Below, one piece after another: positions 16,679 to 23,332 of a stretch of DNA of 29,595 bases; the first letter of the stretch is position 1; each line of letters opens with the position of its first letter. The stretch comes from Nautiliaceae bacterium (GTDB lineage: Bacteria; Campylobacterota; Campylobacteria; Campylobacterales; Nautiliaceae): positions 1 through 29,595 of the forward strand of contig JAMOSR010000097.1 of the NCBI GenBank assembly GCA_027062985.1. Reading direction: 5' to 3'. A program made the translations under genes and the position numbers. Under the pieces are notes generated by a model. It was not told the DNA's origin. It saw only the letters and a program-made list of their open reading frames with translations, and did no database searches.

Positions 16679-16700
16679 GATTAATGTTAGGTTAATCTTT
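16679..16700 (+). terminator. Weak hairpin after the pyrG-to-GGDEF/EAL operon
   Basis: GATTAA and TTAATC form 6-base arms around a 7-base loop just after the stop codon, followed by a pyrimidine-rich run (TTTCTCTCTT). The stem is AT-rich, so termination would be weak. The rest of the gap to yraN (16701-16750) holds nothing I can assign. Confidence 0.3.
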
Positions 16701-16750
16701 CTCTCTTATAATTTCACTACCCCCTTTTTCATCCTTTCTCCTTTTTATTT

Positions 16751-17080
16751 TTATAAAGTTAAATTTTCTAAAAAATCAATTTTTTCATTTTTAATGATTA
16801 TCGCATCTATGCAAAAAGCTTCATTGATTTTATTTTTTTTCATATAAAAATAAGCACATTTGATAATTCTTTTTATTTTCTGAGGAGTAATGTTGTAAAC
16901 GGGTTCGAAATTTATACCGCTTTTTACTTCTATAAAGTGAAATACCCCGTTTTTATAAGCTATAATATCTATTTCCCCGCCTTTACAATAAAAATTTCTG
17001 GTTACTATCGTATAGTTTTTATTTTGTAAAAATTCTACCGCTGTGTCTTCCCCCATATTACCTTTTGTTTTTGAGTTCAT
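16751..17080 (-). CDS. YraN/UPF0102 family endonuclease-like protein
   Basis: 109 residues with the restriction-endonuclease-like fold of the UPF0102 family. The start K-G-x-x-G-E-D-x-A, then Y-x-I-V-x-R-N-F, then GGEIDIIAYKNG and FIEVKSG give the E-x-D...E-x-K metal site typical of PD-(D/E)XK nucleases. The cellular role is not well established; family members are conserved and small. The start ATG overlaps the end of ybgC by 23 bases and has AAGGA about 6 bases upstream inside that gene, so coupling is likely. Length is at the short end for the family but all motifs are present. Confidence 0.9.
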   Translation of the reverse strand: MNSKTKGNMGEDTAVEFLQNKNYTIVTRNFYCKGGEIDIIAYKNGVFHFIEVKSGINFEPVYNITPQKIKRIIKCAYFYMKKNKINEAFCIDAIIIKNEKIDFLENLTL

Positions 17081-17432
17081 TGATAATCCTTAAGTGATTT
17101 TCAGGAATTTTGGATATTTTTCCGTTTTTTATAAATACGACCGTTATTTCCATTTCGAATATGTCAATGTTTTCTTTTGTTATTGTTTGAAGCAGCGTCA
17201 GTGAAGCTTTTTTTACTTCTTTTATATAGGTATGAATTGTTATTATATCACCTAGTTTTGCAGGTTTTATATATTTGGCCTTAAGTTCTTTTACCACATA
17301 TCCTTCGTTTTCGAAAAAAATTCTGTGTTTAAAAAAATATTCGCTTCTTGCCTGTTCGCAAAAAGTTATATAGTTTGAGTGATAAACTACTCCTCCTGCA
17401 TCCGTATGATTGTAATAAATTCTTTTTTGCAT
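17058..17432 (-). CDS. ybgC: Acyl-CoA thioesterase, YbgC/4HBT hotdog family
   Basis: 124 residues with the hotdog thioesterase signature RIYYNHTDAGGVVYHSNYITFCEQAR near the N-terminus; the Asp in HTDAGGVVYH is the catalytic residue in the YbgC/4-hydroxybenzoyl-CoA thioesterase family. The middle has a strand rich region ending with VVFIKNGK. In proteobacteria YbgC is usually tied to the Tol-Pal cluster and phospholipid metabolism; here it sits with yraN. First gene of a two-gene minus-strand operon, with AAAGGAG just upstream of the ATG and a promoter shared back-to-back with the flavoprotein gene. Confidence 0.88.
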   Translation of the reverse strand: MQKRIYYNHTDAGGVVYHSNYITFCEQARSEYFFKHRIFFENEGYVVKELKAKYIKPAKLGDIITIHTYIKEVKKASLTLLQTITKENIDIFEMEITVVFIKNGKISKIPENHLRIINELKNKR

Positions 17433-17445
17433 TTTTCTCCTTTTT

Positions 17446-17453
17446 ATTATAAT
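17446..17453. promoter_or_regulatory. Palindromic -10 (ATTATAAT) serving both ybgC and the YhiN-type gene
   Basis: ATTATAAT reads TATAAT on both strands. It lies 14 bases before the ybgC start on the minus strand and 22 bases before the flavoprotein TTG on the plus strand. The whole divergent gap is about 42 bases, so one RNA polymerase site must serve one direction at a time. Confidence 0.5.
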
Positions 17454-17474
17454 TCTATCTAAAAAGGATTGTTT

Positions 17475-18584
17475 TTGAAAAAAACAGTTATTATAGGAGG
17501 AGGTGCTAGCGGGCTTTTTTTGGCTACTCTTTTGAAAAAAGATTATATTATTTTGGAGAAAACTTCGGAAATAGGCAGAAAAATAAAAATAAGCGGCGGA
17601 GGTAAATGTAATATTACTAATAAAAATTTATCCCCTGATAATTACAGAGGAGATAAAAATTTTATAAAAAAAATATTTAACCGGTTTGATAATAAGGATT
17701 TACTTAGGTTTTTGGATGAGAATCATTTAAAAGTAAAAGAATTAAAACCAAACCAGTATTTTTTTAATTCTTCCGAAGAACTTCTTAGTTTTTTTAGACA
17801 AAAAGTAAAGCATATAAGTTTTAATACGGAGGTTAAAGATATTCAAGGTAATAAAATAATTACCAATAAAGGCGTTTTTGAAGCTAAAAATATAGTAATA
17901 GCCACAGGCGGAGCTAGTTTTAAAAAGCTAGGTGCTAGCGACATCGGGCTTAGGTTGGGAGAGAAACTAGGACATTCTTTTGAAGAATTTAAACCGGCTT
18001 TAGTAGGGCTTACGGTACAACCGAGTGAATATTGGTTTAAAAATTTAAGCGGAATATCTTTTAAAGCTGATGTATATGTAGGATTAAAAAAATATTCTCA
18101 AAATATTCTTTTTTCACATAAAGGAATTACAGGTCCGGCTATTTTAAATACTTCTTTATGGTGGGAGAGGGGAAAAATAAAGATAGATTTTCTTGCCGGA
18201 AAAAACGTCTTTTTTTACCTCAAAAATCCGGATAAACAGATATCGACCCAGCTTCCGCTTCCTAAAAGATTTGTTAAAGAGTTTTTAAAAGCTCAGCAGA
18301 TAGAAGATAAAAAAGTTAAATTTTTATCTAATCAGGAAAGAAATAGATTAAAAAACATAAACTCCTACGAATTTGCTCCTGCCGGAACTTTTGGATTTGA
18401 AAGGGCGGAAGTCAGCAAGGGAGGCATAAATACGGATGAAGTGGATTTTTTTATGAGAAGCAAAAAGGTTGGTAATGTATTTTTTTTGGGAGAAGTTTTG
18501 AATGTTACGGGAGAACTTGGAGGGTATAATTTTCAGTGGGCTTTTTCTTCGGCTTTTAACGCTTTTGGATTTTTGAGACGGTAA
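17475..18584 (+). CDS. YhiN/HI0933-like flavoprotein (BaiN family)
   Basis: 369 residues. Binds FAD through an N-terminal Rossmann motif (VIIGGGASGLFLATLL, then ILEKTSEIGRKIKISGGGKCNITN, a strong family signature). A second nucleotide motif lies in the middle (NIVIATGGASFKKLGASDIG), and the C-terminus closes the FAD site with GNVFFLGEVLNVTGELGGYNFQWAF. The reaction is unclear in most bacteria; related BaiN proteins reduce bile-acid double bonds, but that substrate is not expected here. I chose the TTG at 17475, which has AAGGA 6 bases upstream; an in-frame TTG at 17469 touches the Shine-Dalgarno. It overlaps the convergent PilO-like gene by 52 bases at the 3' end. Confidence 0.92.
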   Translation: MKKTVIIGGGASGLFLATLLKKDYIILEKTSEIGRKIKISGGGKCNITNKNLSPDNYRGDKNFIKKIFNRFDNKDLLRFLDENHLKVKELKPNQYFFNSSEELLSFFRQKVKHISFNTEVKDIQGNKIITNKGVFEAKNIVIATGGASFKKLGASDIGLRLGEKLGHSFEEFKPALVGLTVQPSEYWFKNLSGISFKADVYVGLKKYSQNILFSHKGITGPAILNTSLWWERGKIKIDFLAGKNVFFYLKNPDKQISTQLPLPKRFVKEFLKAQQIEDKKVKFLSNQERNRLKNINSYEFAPAGTFGFERAEVSKGGINTDEVDFFMRSKKVGNVFFLGEVLNVTGELGGYNFQWAFSSAFNAFGFLRR

Positions 18585-19132
18585 TGTTCAAGTTTTAGAG
18601 TCAAGAGAATTTTTTTTCCTTCTTTTTGAAAATTTATAGGAAAATAGACCTTAACGATATATTTATAATTTTTTAACGCGTCTATAAAATCATAAAAATC
18701 CTTTGGGGAATTTATTTTGGATTTTACAAAATAAATCGTTGTAAGAAAATCTTTTTTAAAAGGTTTTGTGCCGTTTTTTTCTATAGAGGTTATTTCCATA
18801 AACTGGGAAGCGAAATTTTTAAAGTTGTTTATGTTAAAATCTCTTCTAAAAGCGTTTAATATTTTAGCGTTTTCTTTTTTAAGCATTTTTAGTTCGTTTA
18901 AAGTTTTATTATATTGATTGTTAACCATATTGAATTCGTATTTCGCTTCAAAATACTTTTTTTGGGTCTGTTTAAATTTTTTTATTGAAGGAGCGATAAT
19001 AAGAGTGATAGCCAAAAGGGTTATTATTATATATAAAGCAAAAAATCCGAGGTTTTTGATTACGTCTATACCGTAAATAGTTATTTTAGGTATTTTAATA
19101 TTAGGCTTATTCAGTTTGATTTTCATCTTCAC
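18533..19132 (-). CDS. PilO-like inner-membrane assembly protein
   Basis: 199 residues with a basic cytoplasmic N-terminus, one transmembrane segment (about 28-48), a coiled-coil region (about 50-95) and a small alpha/beta domain (about 100-190) with YFVKSKINSPKDFYDFIDAL, the ferredoxin-like shape expected for PilO/GspM. Sequence conservation is low; the call depends on architecture plus its place after PilM- and PilN-like genes. In type IV pilus and type II secretion-like machines PilO pairs with PilN to link the cytoplasmic PilM ring to the outer parts. It overlaps the PilN-like gene by 26 bases and the convergent flavoprotein gene by 52. Confidence 0.65.
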   Translation of the reverse strand: MKMKIKLNKPNIKIPKITIYGIDVIKNLGFFALYIIITLLAITLIIAPSIKKFKQTQKKYFEAKYEFNMVNNQYNKTLNELKMLKKENAKILNAFRRDFNINNFKNFASQFMEITSIEKNGTKPFKKDFLTTIYFVKSKINSPKDFYDFIDALKNYKYIVKVYFPINFQKEGKKILLTLKLEHYRLKNPKALKAEEKAH

Positions 19133-19634
19133 TCTTTATAAAGTTTTCTGATTTAAACTTATACCATCCGTTTGGAAGTTCGTAAAAATAGGTAATTGTC
19201 TGTTCAAAAATCGATTCTAAAGGAGGCAGCATTAAAAGGTTATATACGTCTTTAGTAGGTGTTATTCCATAAATAATAAGCTTATTATGGTCTATATAGA
19301 ATTTTTCAAGTGTAATAGGGTCGGGAATTAAATCAAGTAAATTTTGAATTTGTTGTTTTACAAGCTGGTTTTTTATCATAATATCTTCGTAAAGTGCTTT
19401 TTGGGTATAGATAAACTCTTTTTGTTTATTAAGTTCTATTATTTTATGTTTTAAGGTTAATGTTTGATTGTAAAGTTCTTTTGTTTCTTTTTTAAACAGG
19501 TAGCTTTTTATTTCTAAAAAAAGTCCAAACGATATATAAAGAATGAAAGAAATTGTAATAAATATAAGCCACAATTTGGTGTCTTCTTTTAAAAGAGGTT
19601 TCTTTTTTGGTTTTACAAAACTATAAACTCTCAA
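19107..19634 (-). CDS. PilN-like inner-membrane assembly protein
   Basis: 175 residues: a short basic cytoplasmic start (VKPKKKPLLKED) as in PilN, where this stretch docks onto PilM, one transmembrane segment (about 21-41), a coiled coil (about 45-100), and a small periplasmic domain with LLDLIPDPITLEKFYIDHNKLIIYGITPT, which matches the PilN/GspL periplasmic strand pattern (I-x-L-x-x-x-x-L-x-I-x-G-x-T). Order PilM-PilN-PilO on one strand with overlaps supports the assignment. In Campylobacterota such genes usually belong to the DNA-uptake (transformation) system, like the cts genes of Campylobacter jejuni; that link is inference. Ends in an acidic tail. Confidence 0.68.
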   Translation of the reverse strand: MRVYSFVKPKKKPLLKEDTKLWLIFITISFILYISFGLFLEIKSYLFKKETKELYNQTLTLKHKIIELNKQKEFIYTQKALYEDIMIKNQLVKQQIQNLLDLIPDPITLEKFYIDHNKLIIYGITPTKDVYNLLMLPPLESIFEQTITYFYELPNGWYKFKSENFIKSEDENQTE

Positions 19635-20499
19635 CGCTCATCCTATTGATAGTTTCTAATAAGTCTATTTTCTTATATTCCGCGGGTATTAAAATTTCAT
19701 CTTCTAAAAGTCTGGTTATGGACGGAGAAATTTCAGCCGTATCTAAAATAATAATTTTTTCTATAAAATCTTCGCTGTAATTTTCATAATATTCTTTTAA
19801 AGAAGCCTGAACAAAATTTAGAAGTGAAACTTCTATATTGGTGGAACTGCTCTGTGTTGTGTTTTCTTCTTCCAACTCTTCGATATCGTCTAAATCTTCT
19901 ATATCTTCGATATTTTCTGTTAAATCGTCTAGAATATCTATTTCTTCTATATCTTCGATATGTTCCTCTTCTTCCTCTTCTTCTTTTTCGTTTATAGTTA
20001 TTATATCGCTGAAAATGGGAATAAAATCTTCGTATCCTAAAATTGCTAAATATTCTTTTAATACCAGTACGTAAAACCTGTTTTTTCTCTCTTTTGCTAA
20101 AAAGTCTATAGGGGCGAATATGGAGTAAATAAAGTCAAGTTCGAATTTATATTCTTTTTTTGTTTTATTTAAATCATAAATAGAAGTATAAAACGAATAT
20201 TGGTTGTTGATGCATATAAACTGAATGTTGTTATAGTCTATATCTCTTTTTAGATAATCTTTTTTTTGACAACTGTTTATTACTCCCTGATTCAGGGTTA
20301 ATAATACAGTTGATGTATAGGTTTGAGGATTTTCGTTTATTTTTTCTATTACAAATTTTTCAAGTTCTTTTTTGTTCTCAAATTCTTTTTTTTGAGAGTT
20401 TATAATATTTTTGTTTTTTACAGTCTCTAACAGCAGGTTATAGTTTTCTTCTTTATAGAAGGATATAAAGTTTCTTTTTATAAATTTTTCTAACCACAT
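19621..20499 (-). CDS. PilM/GspL-like cytoplasmic protein with a long acidic linker
   Basis: 292 residues and first of the PilM-N-O-like trio. The region 1-165 and the last 70 residues could make a reduced actin-like PilM fold: SVLLTLNQGVI-like strands at about 62-74, and FIEKIIILDTAEISPSITRLLEDE near the end resembling the PilM strand-loop that reports the subunit position. No clear ATP-binding motif is visible, so it may be a divergent, GspL-like platform. Residues 171-213 are almost all E, D and I, arranged as two 16-residue repeats. It overlaps the recombinase gene by 10 bases and the PilN-like gene by 14. The assignment rests mainly on position and architecture. Confidence 0.5.
   Translation of the reverse strand: MWLEKFIKRNFISFYKEENYNLLLETVKNKNIINSQKKEFENKKELEKFVIEKINENPQTYTSTVLLTLNQGVINSCQKKDYLKRDIDYNNIQFICINNQYSFYTSIYDLNKTKKEYKFELDFIYSIFAPIDFLAKERKNRFYVLVLKEYLAILGYEDFIPIFSDIITINEKEEEEEEEHIEDIEEIDILDDLTENIEDIEDLDDIEELEEENTTQSSSTNIEVSLLNFVQASLKEYYENYSEDFIEKIIILDTAEISPSITRLLEDEILIPAEYKKIDLLETINRMSVESL
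19895..19961. repeat. 48-bp in-frame direct repeat in the PilM-like gene
   Basis: The 19-mer TCTTCTATATCTTCGATAT occurs exactly at 19895-19913 and 19943-19961, a 48-base period equal to 16 codons. In the protein these are the two units beginning IEDIE at residues 181 and 197 of the acidic linker. Confidence 0.85.
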
Positions 20500-21296
20500 A
20501 GCGGATGAGCTTTTAGGTAATTTTTAAGTTTTAATGAATTCGAAAGTTTAGTGTATATCTGTGTAGTAGATATAAAGGAATGGCCTAAAAGTTCGCTTAC
20601 ATCGTTTATTCTGGCTCCTTTATCCAGCATATAAGTGGCAAAGGAGTGTCTTAGTTGATGAGGCGTTACGTGAATGCCTATTTTTTTGAATGCTTTTTGA
20701 ATAATATATCTTAAGTTGTTTTCATTAAGTTTTCTTCCGTCTTTTTCAAAAAGGTATTCTTTTTTAGGATTAAGTTCGAGATATTTATTTATAAATTCTT
20801 TAAGTTTAGGGTGTATTGGCAGAATTCTTGTTTTATTTCCTTTTCCTGTAATTTCAATCCAGTCGTTTTTAATGTCTTTTAATTTTATATTTGCCGCTTC
20901 GCTTATTCTAAGACCTAAAGAAAAAATAATCATAATAGCCAGATATTCTTCCATATCCGCACTTTTAAGGGCCTGTTTTATGTGTTCTAAACTTATGGGT
21001 TTAGGCAGGGTTTTTGGTACTTTTATATGTTCGTCTCCTACTATTTTATATTTATATCCTTCCGTTTTTAAAAAATCAAAAAAACTTCTAAGAGCTGAAA
21101 CTTTTTTGGCTATTGTTTTTTTACTTAACGAGGCTATTTTTATTCTGTAAGGGGTTATGTCTATAATATTGCCTTCTGTTTCTATATGGTTTAAAGCTTC
21201 TTTTATTACGCTTTCATAGGTTCTGTATGTCTGGGGAGAATGAGTCTGTTTTATATATTTTAAAAACTTAGTCGCTTCCTGTTGTAATAGCTTCAT
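20490..21296 (-). CDS. Tyrosine recombinase (Xer/phage-integrase family)
   Basis: 268 residues. A SAM-like N-terminal core-binding domain (about 1-85) is followed by the catalytic domain with the full set of residues: Arg130 in SLGLRISEA, Lys152 in TGKGNK, His213 and Arg216 in HQLRHSFAT, His239 in LLGHSF and nucleophile Tyr248. It should be active. It is close in size to XerC/XerD and smaller than XerH of Helicobacter and Campylobacter. No flanking att sites, cargo or phage genes are seen, and it lies inside a housekeeping operon, so a resident chromosome-dimer or general Xer role is more likely than a mobile-element integrase. Overlaps the TPR gene by 29 bases and the PilM-like gene by 10. 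Confidence 0.9.
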   Translation of the reverse strand: MKLLQQEATKFLKYIKQTHSPQTYRTYESVIKEALNHIETEGNIIDITPYRIKIASLSKKTIAKKVSALRSFFDFLKTEGYKYKIVGDEHIKVPKTLPKPISLEHIKQALKSADMEEYLAIMIIFSLGLRISEAANIKLKDIKNDWIEITGKGNKTRILPIHPKLKEFINKYLELNPKKEYLFEKDGRKLNENNLRYIIQKAFKKIGIHVTPHQLRHSFATYMLDKGARINDVSELLGHSFISTTQIYTKLSNSLKLKNYLKAHPLCG

Positions 21297-21723
21297 ATAA
21301 CCTCTTTGCCTTTTCGTATCTTTTTTTTGCTTCTATTTTTAACCACTCGGGTATTAAAAGTGAGGGTTTTAATGTTTTGTATTCGTCTATCAAAATTTCA
21401 AGCATCATTTTTATTTTTGCTTTGTCTTTTGGTGTTATGTTTTCTTTATTGGCTATCTGTTCTATTCTAGCAAAATATTCTTCACTTTCCTGAATATATC
21501 TAGCCCATTCTTTTGCTATTTCGCTTTGTATTTTAACAGTAAAAGCCATTCTATTGTAAGGGTCGAGCAAATAAGCTTCATGAGCTAATTTATAAGCTTT
21601 TTCAAAATCTCCCATTTCATAATAATATTTTGCTTCAAGGGAGAGTTTGTAAGAGGGGTTTAAATAAAAATAAACCCCAATACCGATAAAAATAAAAAAT
21701 ATAAAAGATATCAGTTTTTTTAT
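21268..21723 (-). CDS. Membrane-anchored TPR-like protein with a probable AUA start codon
   Basis: Read from ATA at 21721-21723 this is 151 residues: K-K-L then a strongly hydrophobic segment (about 4-21), then a TPR-like helix pair (LSLEAKYYYEMGDFEKAYKLAHEAYLLDP) and a long helical C-terminus. The first in-frame ATG (21613-21615) would remove the membrane segment and half of the TPR, and has no Shine-Dalgarno. The ATA has AAAGGA 6 bases upstream, overlaps the miaB stop (AAATAA), and an in-frame stop precedes it directly, so no earlier start exists. A rare AUA start, or a lost ATG, is the best explanation. The function is unknown; its place before the recombinase and PilM-N-O-like genes suggests a pilus/transformation accessory role at the membrane. 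Confidence 0.7.
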   Translation of the reverse strand: MKKLISFIFFIFIGIGVYFYLNPSYKLSLEAKYYYEMGDFEKAYKLAHEAYLLDPYNRMAFTVKIQSEIAKEWARYIQESEEYFARIEQIANKENITPKDKAKIKMMLEILIDEYKTLKPSLLIPEWLKIEAKKRYEKAKRLYEAITTGSD

Positions 21724-23000
21724 TTAAAATCCTTTACCAATTCTCCTTCCAATGTATGTTTATTGGCTTTTGTTATTTTTACATCGACTATTTTACCAAG
21801 TAAGTTAGGGTCTTTGTCAAGTTTTACCGTAAAAAAATTATCGCTTTTTCCCATGCCTATTTCTTCTACCAGTACTTTATAAACTTTTCCTACCTGTTTT
21901 TTTGCCGTTTCTTCAAGTATTTTTGTGTGTAAATCCTGAAGACGCCATAATCTTTTTTTGGCAATCTCTTTAGGGACTTGATTTTCAAAAGTCGCCGCTT
22001 CTGTCAGAGGCCGTGGGGAGTATACGAAACTGAAAATCTGCTCAAATTTTACTTTTTCAACTACCTGTAAGGTTTCATTAAAATCCTCTTCACTTTCTCC
22101 CGGAAATCCTACTATTATATCGGTTGAGATAGCTATATCGGGTATTTGTCTTAATATTTCGCATCGGTTTAAAAACCACTCTTTTGAATATCCTCTTTTC
22201 ATAGCTTTTAATATTTTTGTACTTCCGCTTTGCAGAGGAAAATGGATATGTTTGCATATTTTAGGGTTTGTGGCGAATTCTTCTAAAAACTTATCGTCGG
22301 CGTGGAGAGGATGGGGGGATGTGAATCTGATTCTTTCAATGCCTTCTATTTTGCTGACTTCTCTTAAAAGGTCGGTAAAATCAACTTTAGGATGAGGTAC
22401 GCTAAATCTTTTTCCGTAATTGTTTACATTTTGCCCTAAAAGGGTAATTTCTTTTACTCCTTCTTTGGCAAGGTTTTCTATCTGTTTTAAAATTAAGTCT
22501 AAAGGAATGGATATCTCTTTTCCTCTTGTTTTCGGCACTATGCAAAACGTGCATTTTTTGTCGCATCCGACCATTATGTTTACAAAATCTTTATATGGGT
22601 TTTTATGGACATTTTTAAAAACATAAGTGGTTTCATCATAATCTATATCGGTAATAACCGCTTTTTCTTTTTTTATCGCCTCTTTTATTCTGCTTGTATT
22701 TCTAGCGCCCAAAACAAAACTTACATAAGGGGCTTTTTTAATAATTTCTTCTCCCATATGTGAAGCTGTACATCCGCAAACACCGAATTTTGCTTTAGGA
22801 TTTATTTTTCTTAAAGCTCCAAGTTCGGAAAATAGTTTTTGAACCGGTTTTTCTCTAACAGAGCATGTATTTAGGATAATTAAATCGGCTTCTTTTGGAT
22901 TTTCCGTGGTAGTGTAAGACTCGGAGAGTTCGCCTATAATATGTTCCGAGTCTTTAACGTTCATTTGACAGCCGAACGTTTCAATGTAGAGTTTTTTCAT
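21720..23000 (-). CDS. miaB: tRNA-2-methylthio-N6-dimethylallyladenosine synthase
   Basis: MiaB is a radical-SAM methylthiotransferase that adds the 2-methylthio group to i6A37 of tRNAs. The 426-residue protein has the MTTase N-terminal domain with Cys11 (TFGCQMN), Cys46 (NTCSVRE) and Cys77 (VCGCTAS) for the second iron-sulfur cluster, and the radical-SAM motif Cys146-Cys150-Cys153 (GCDKKCTFCIVP). Further marks are LLGQNVNNYG, FPLQSGS, TDIIVGFPGE and a C-terminal TRAM domain. The QNVN motif and length favour MiaB over MtaB or RimO. It lies 9 bases after the HP0268-like gene, the same neighbour as in Helicobacter pylori (HP0268-HP0269). Confidence 0.96.
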   Translation of the reverse strand: MKKLYIETFGCQMNVKDSEHIIGELSESYTTTENPKEADLIILNTCSVREKPVQKLFSELGALRKINPKAKFGVCGCTASHMGEEIIKKAPYVSFVLGARNTSRIKEAIKKEKAVITDIDYDETTYVFKNVHKNPYKDFVNIMVGCDKKCTFCIVPKTRGKEISIPLDLILKQIENLAKEGVKEITLLGQNVNNYGKRFSVPHPKVDFTDLLREVSKIEGIERIRFTSPHPLHADDKFLEEFATNPKICKHIHFPLQSGSTKILKAMKRGYSKEWFLNRCEILRQIPDIAISTDIIVGFPGESEEDFNETLQVVEKVKFEQIFSFVYSPRPLTEAATFENQVPKEIAKKRLWRLQDLHTKILEETAKKQVGKVYKVLVEEIGMGKSDNFFTVKLDKDPNLLGKIVDVKITKANKHTLEGELVKDFK

Positions 23001-23009
23001 GTTATTCTT

Positions 23010-23240
23010 TTAAATAATGTGAAGTTCGTACATATAGGCACTCTCGTCTAGTCCGAATTTGACTTCCCTGAAATAAACGGAGTACCCTTCTTCTTCCAGT
23101 TTATCTATTAAATCTTTTAGGTCTTTGTAACTTGTGTCTTTATGAAAATAGAAAAAACTGTTCGGTTTTATCTCTTTTACGAACTCTTCATAATCTTTTT
23201 CTATAATGGAGTTATCGGCGCCGATAAGTTTTAATTTCAT
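23010..23240 (-). CDS. HP0268-family protein
   Basis: 76 residues with a compact alpha/beta pattern: MKLKLIGADN strand, a helix around DYEEFVKEI, SFFYFHKDTSYKDLKDLIDKLEEEG, then two closing strands (SVYFREVKFG and YMYELHII). This fits the small HP0268 family found in Campylobacterota. The Helicobacter pylori member has been described as a nuclease with nicking and ribonuclease activity; whether this one is active cannot be told here. The pairing with miaB is conserved in Helicobacter and supports the call. First gene of the seven-gene minus-strand operon; AAGGA lies about 6 bases before the ATG. Confidence 0.78.
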   Translation of the reverse strand: MKLKLIGADNSIIEKDYEEFVKEIKPNSFFYFHKDTSYKDLKDLIDKLEEEGYSVYFREVKFGLDESAYMYELHII

Positions 23241-23332
23241 GCATTTCCTTTTTATTATTATTTTATCAAAAAATTGTGTAAAATTATAACAAAGTTAATA
23301 TTATAGACAAATTAAAACAAGAAAGGATTGTC
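23241..23332. promoter_or_regulatory. Divergent promoter region between the HP0268-miaB operon and nusA
   Basis: On the minus strand TGATAAAAT (23260-23268) is an extended -10 about 20 bases before the HP0268-like start; the same 9-mer serves rpsU and the spherulin-4 gene. On the plus strand TATAAC (23285-23290) and TATTAT (23299-23304) are both possible -10 boxes for nusA. I cannot choose between them from sequence alone. Confidence 0.5.

Noticed and set aside
16701..16712. TATAAT on the plus strand at 16707-16712 after the GGDEF/EAL gene.
   Set aside because: No plus-strand gene follows it; it would only make RNA antisense to yraN, and such hexamers are common in DNA this AT-rich.
19838..20074. 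Plus-strand ORF extremely rich in Ser and Ile, opposite the PilM-like gene.
   Set aside because: It is the antisense shadow of the acidic linker (GAA/GAT codons read as TTC/ATC/TCT) and has no Shine-Dalgarno or homology.
20490..21296. The tyrosine recombinase as integrase of a genomic island.
   Set aside because: No tRNA, direct-repeat att sites, phage genes or cargo are adjacent, and the gene overlaps housekeeping neighbours in the same operon.
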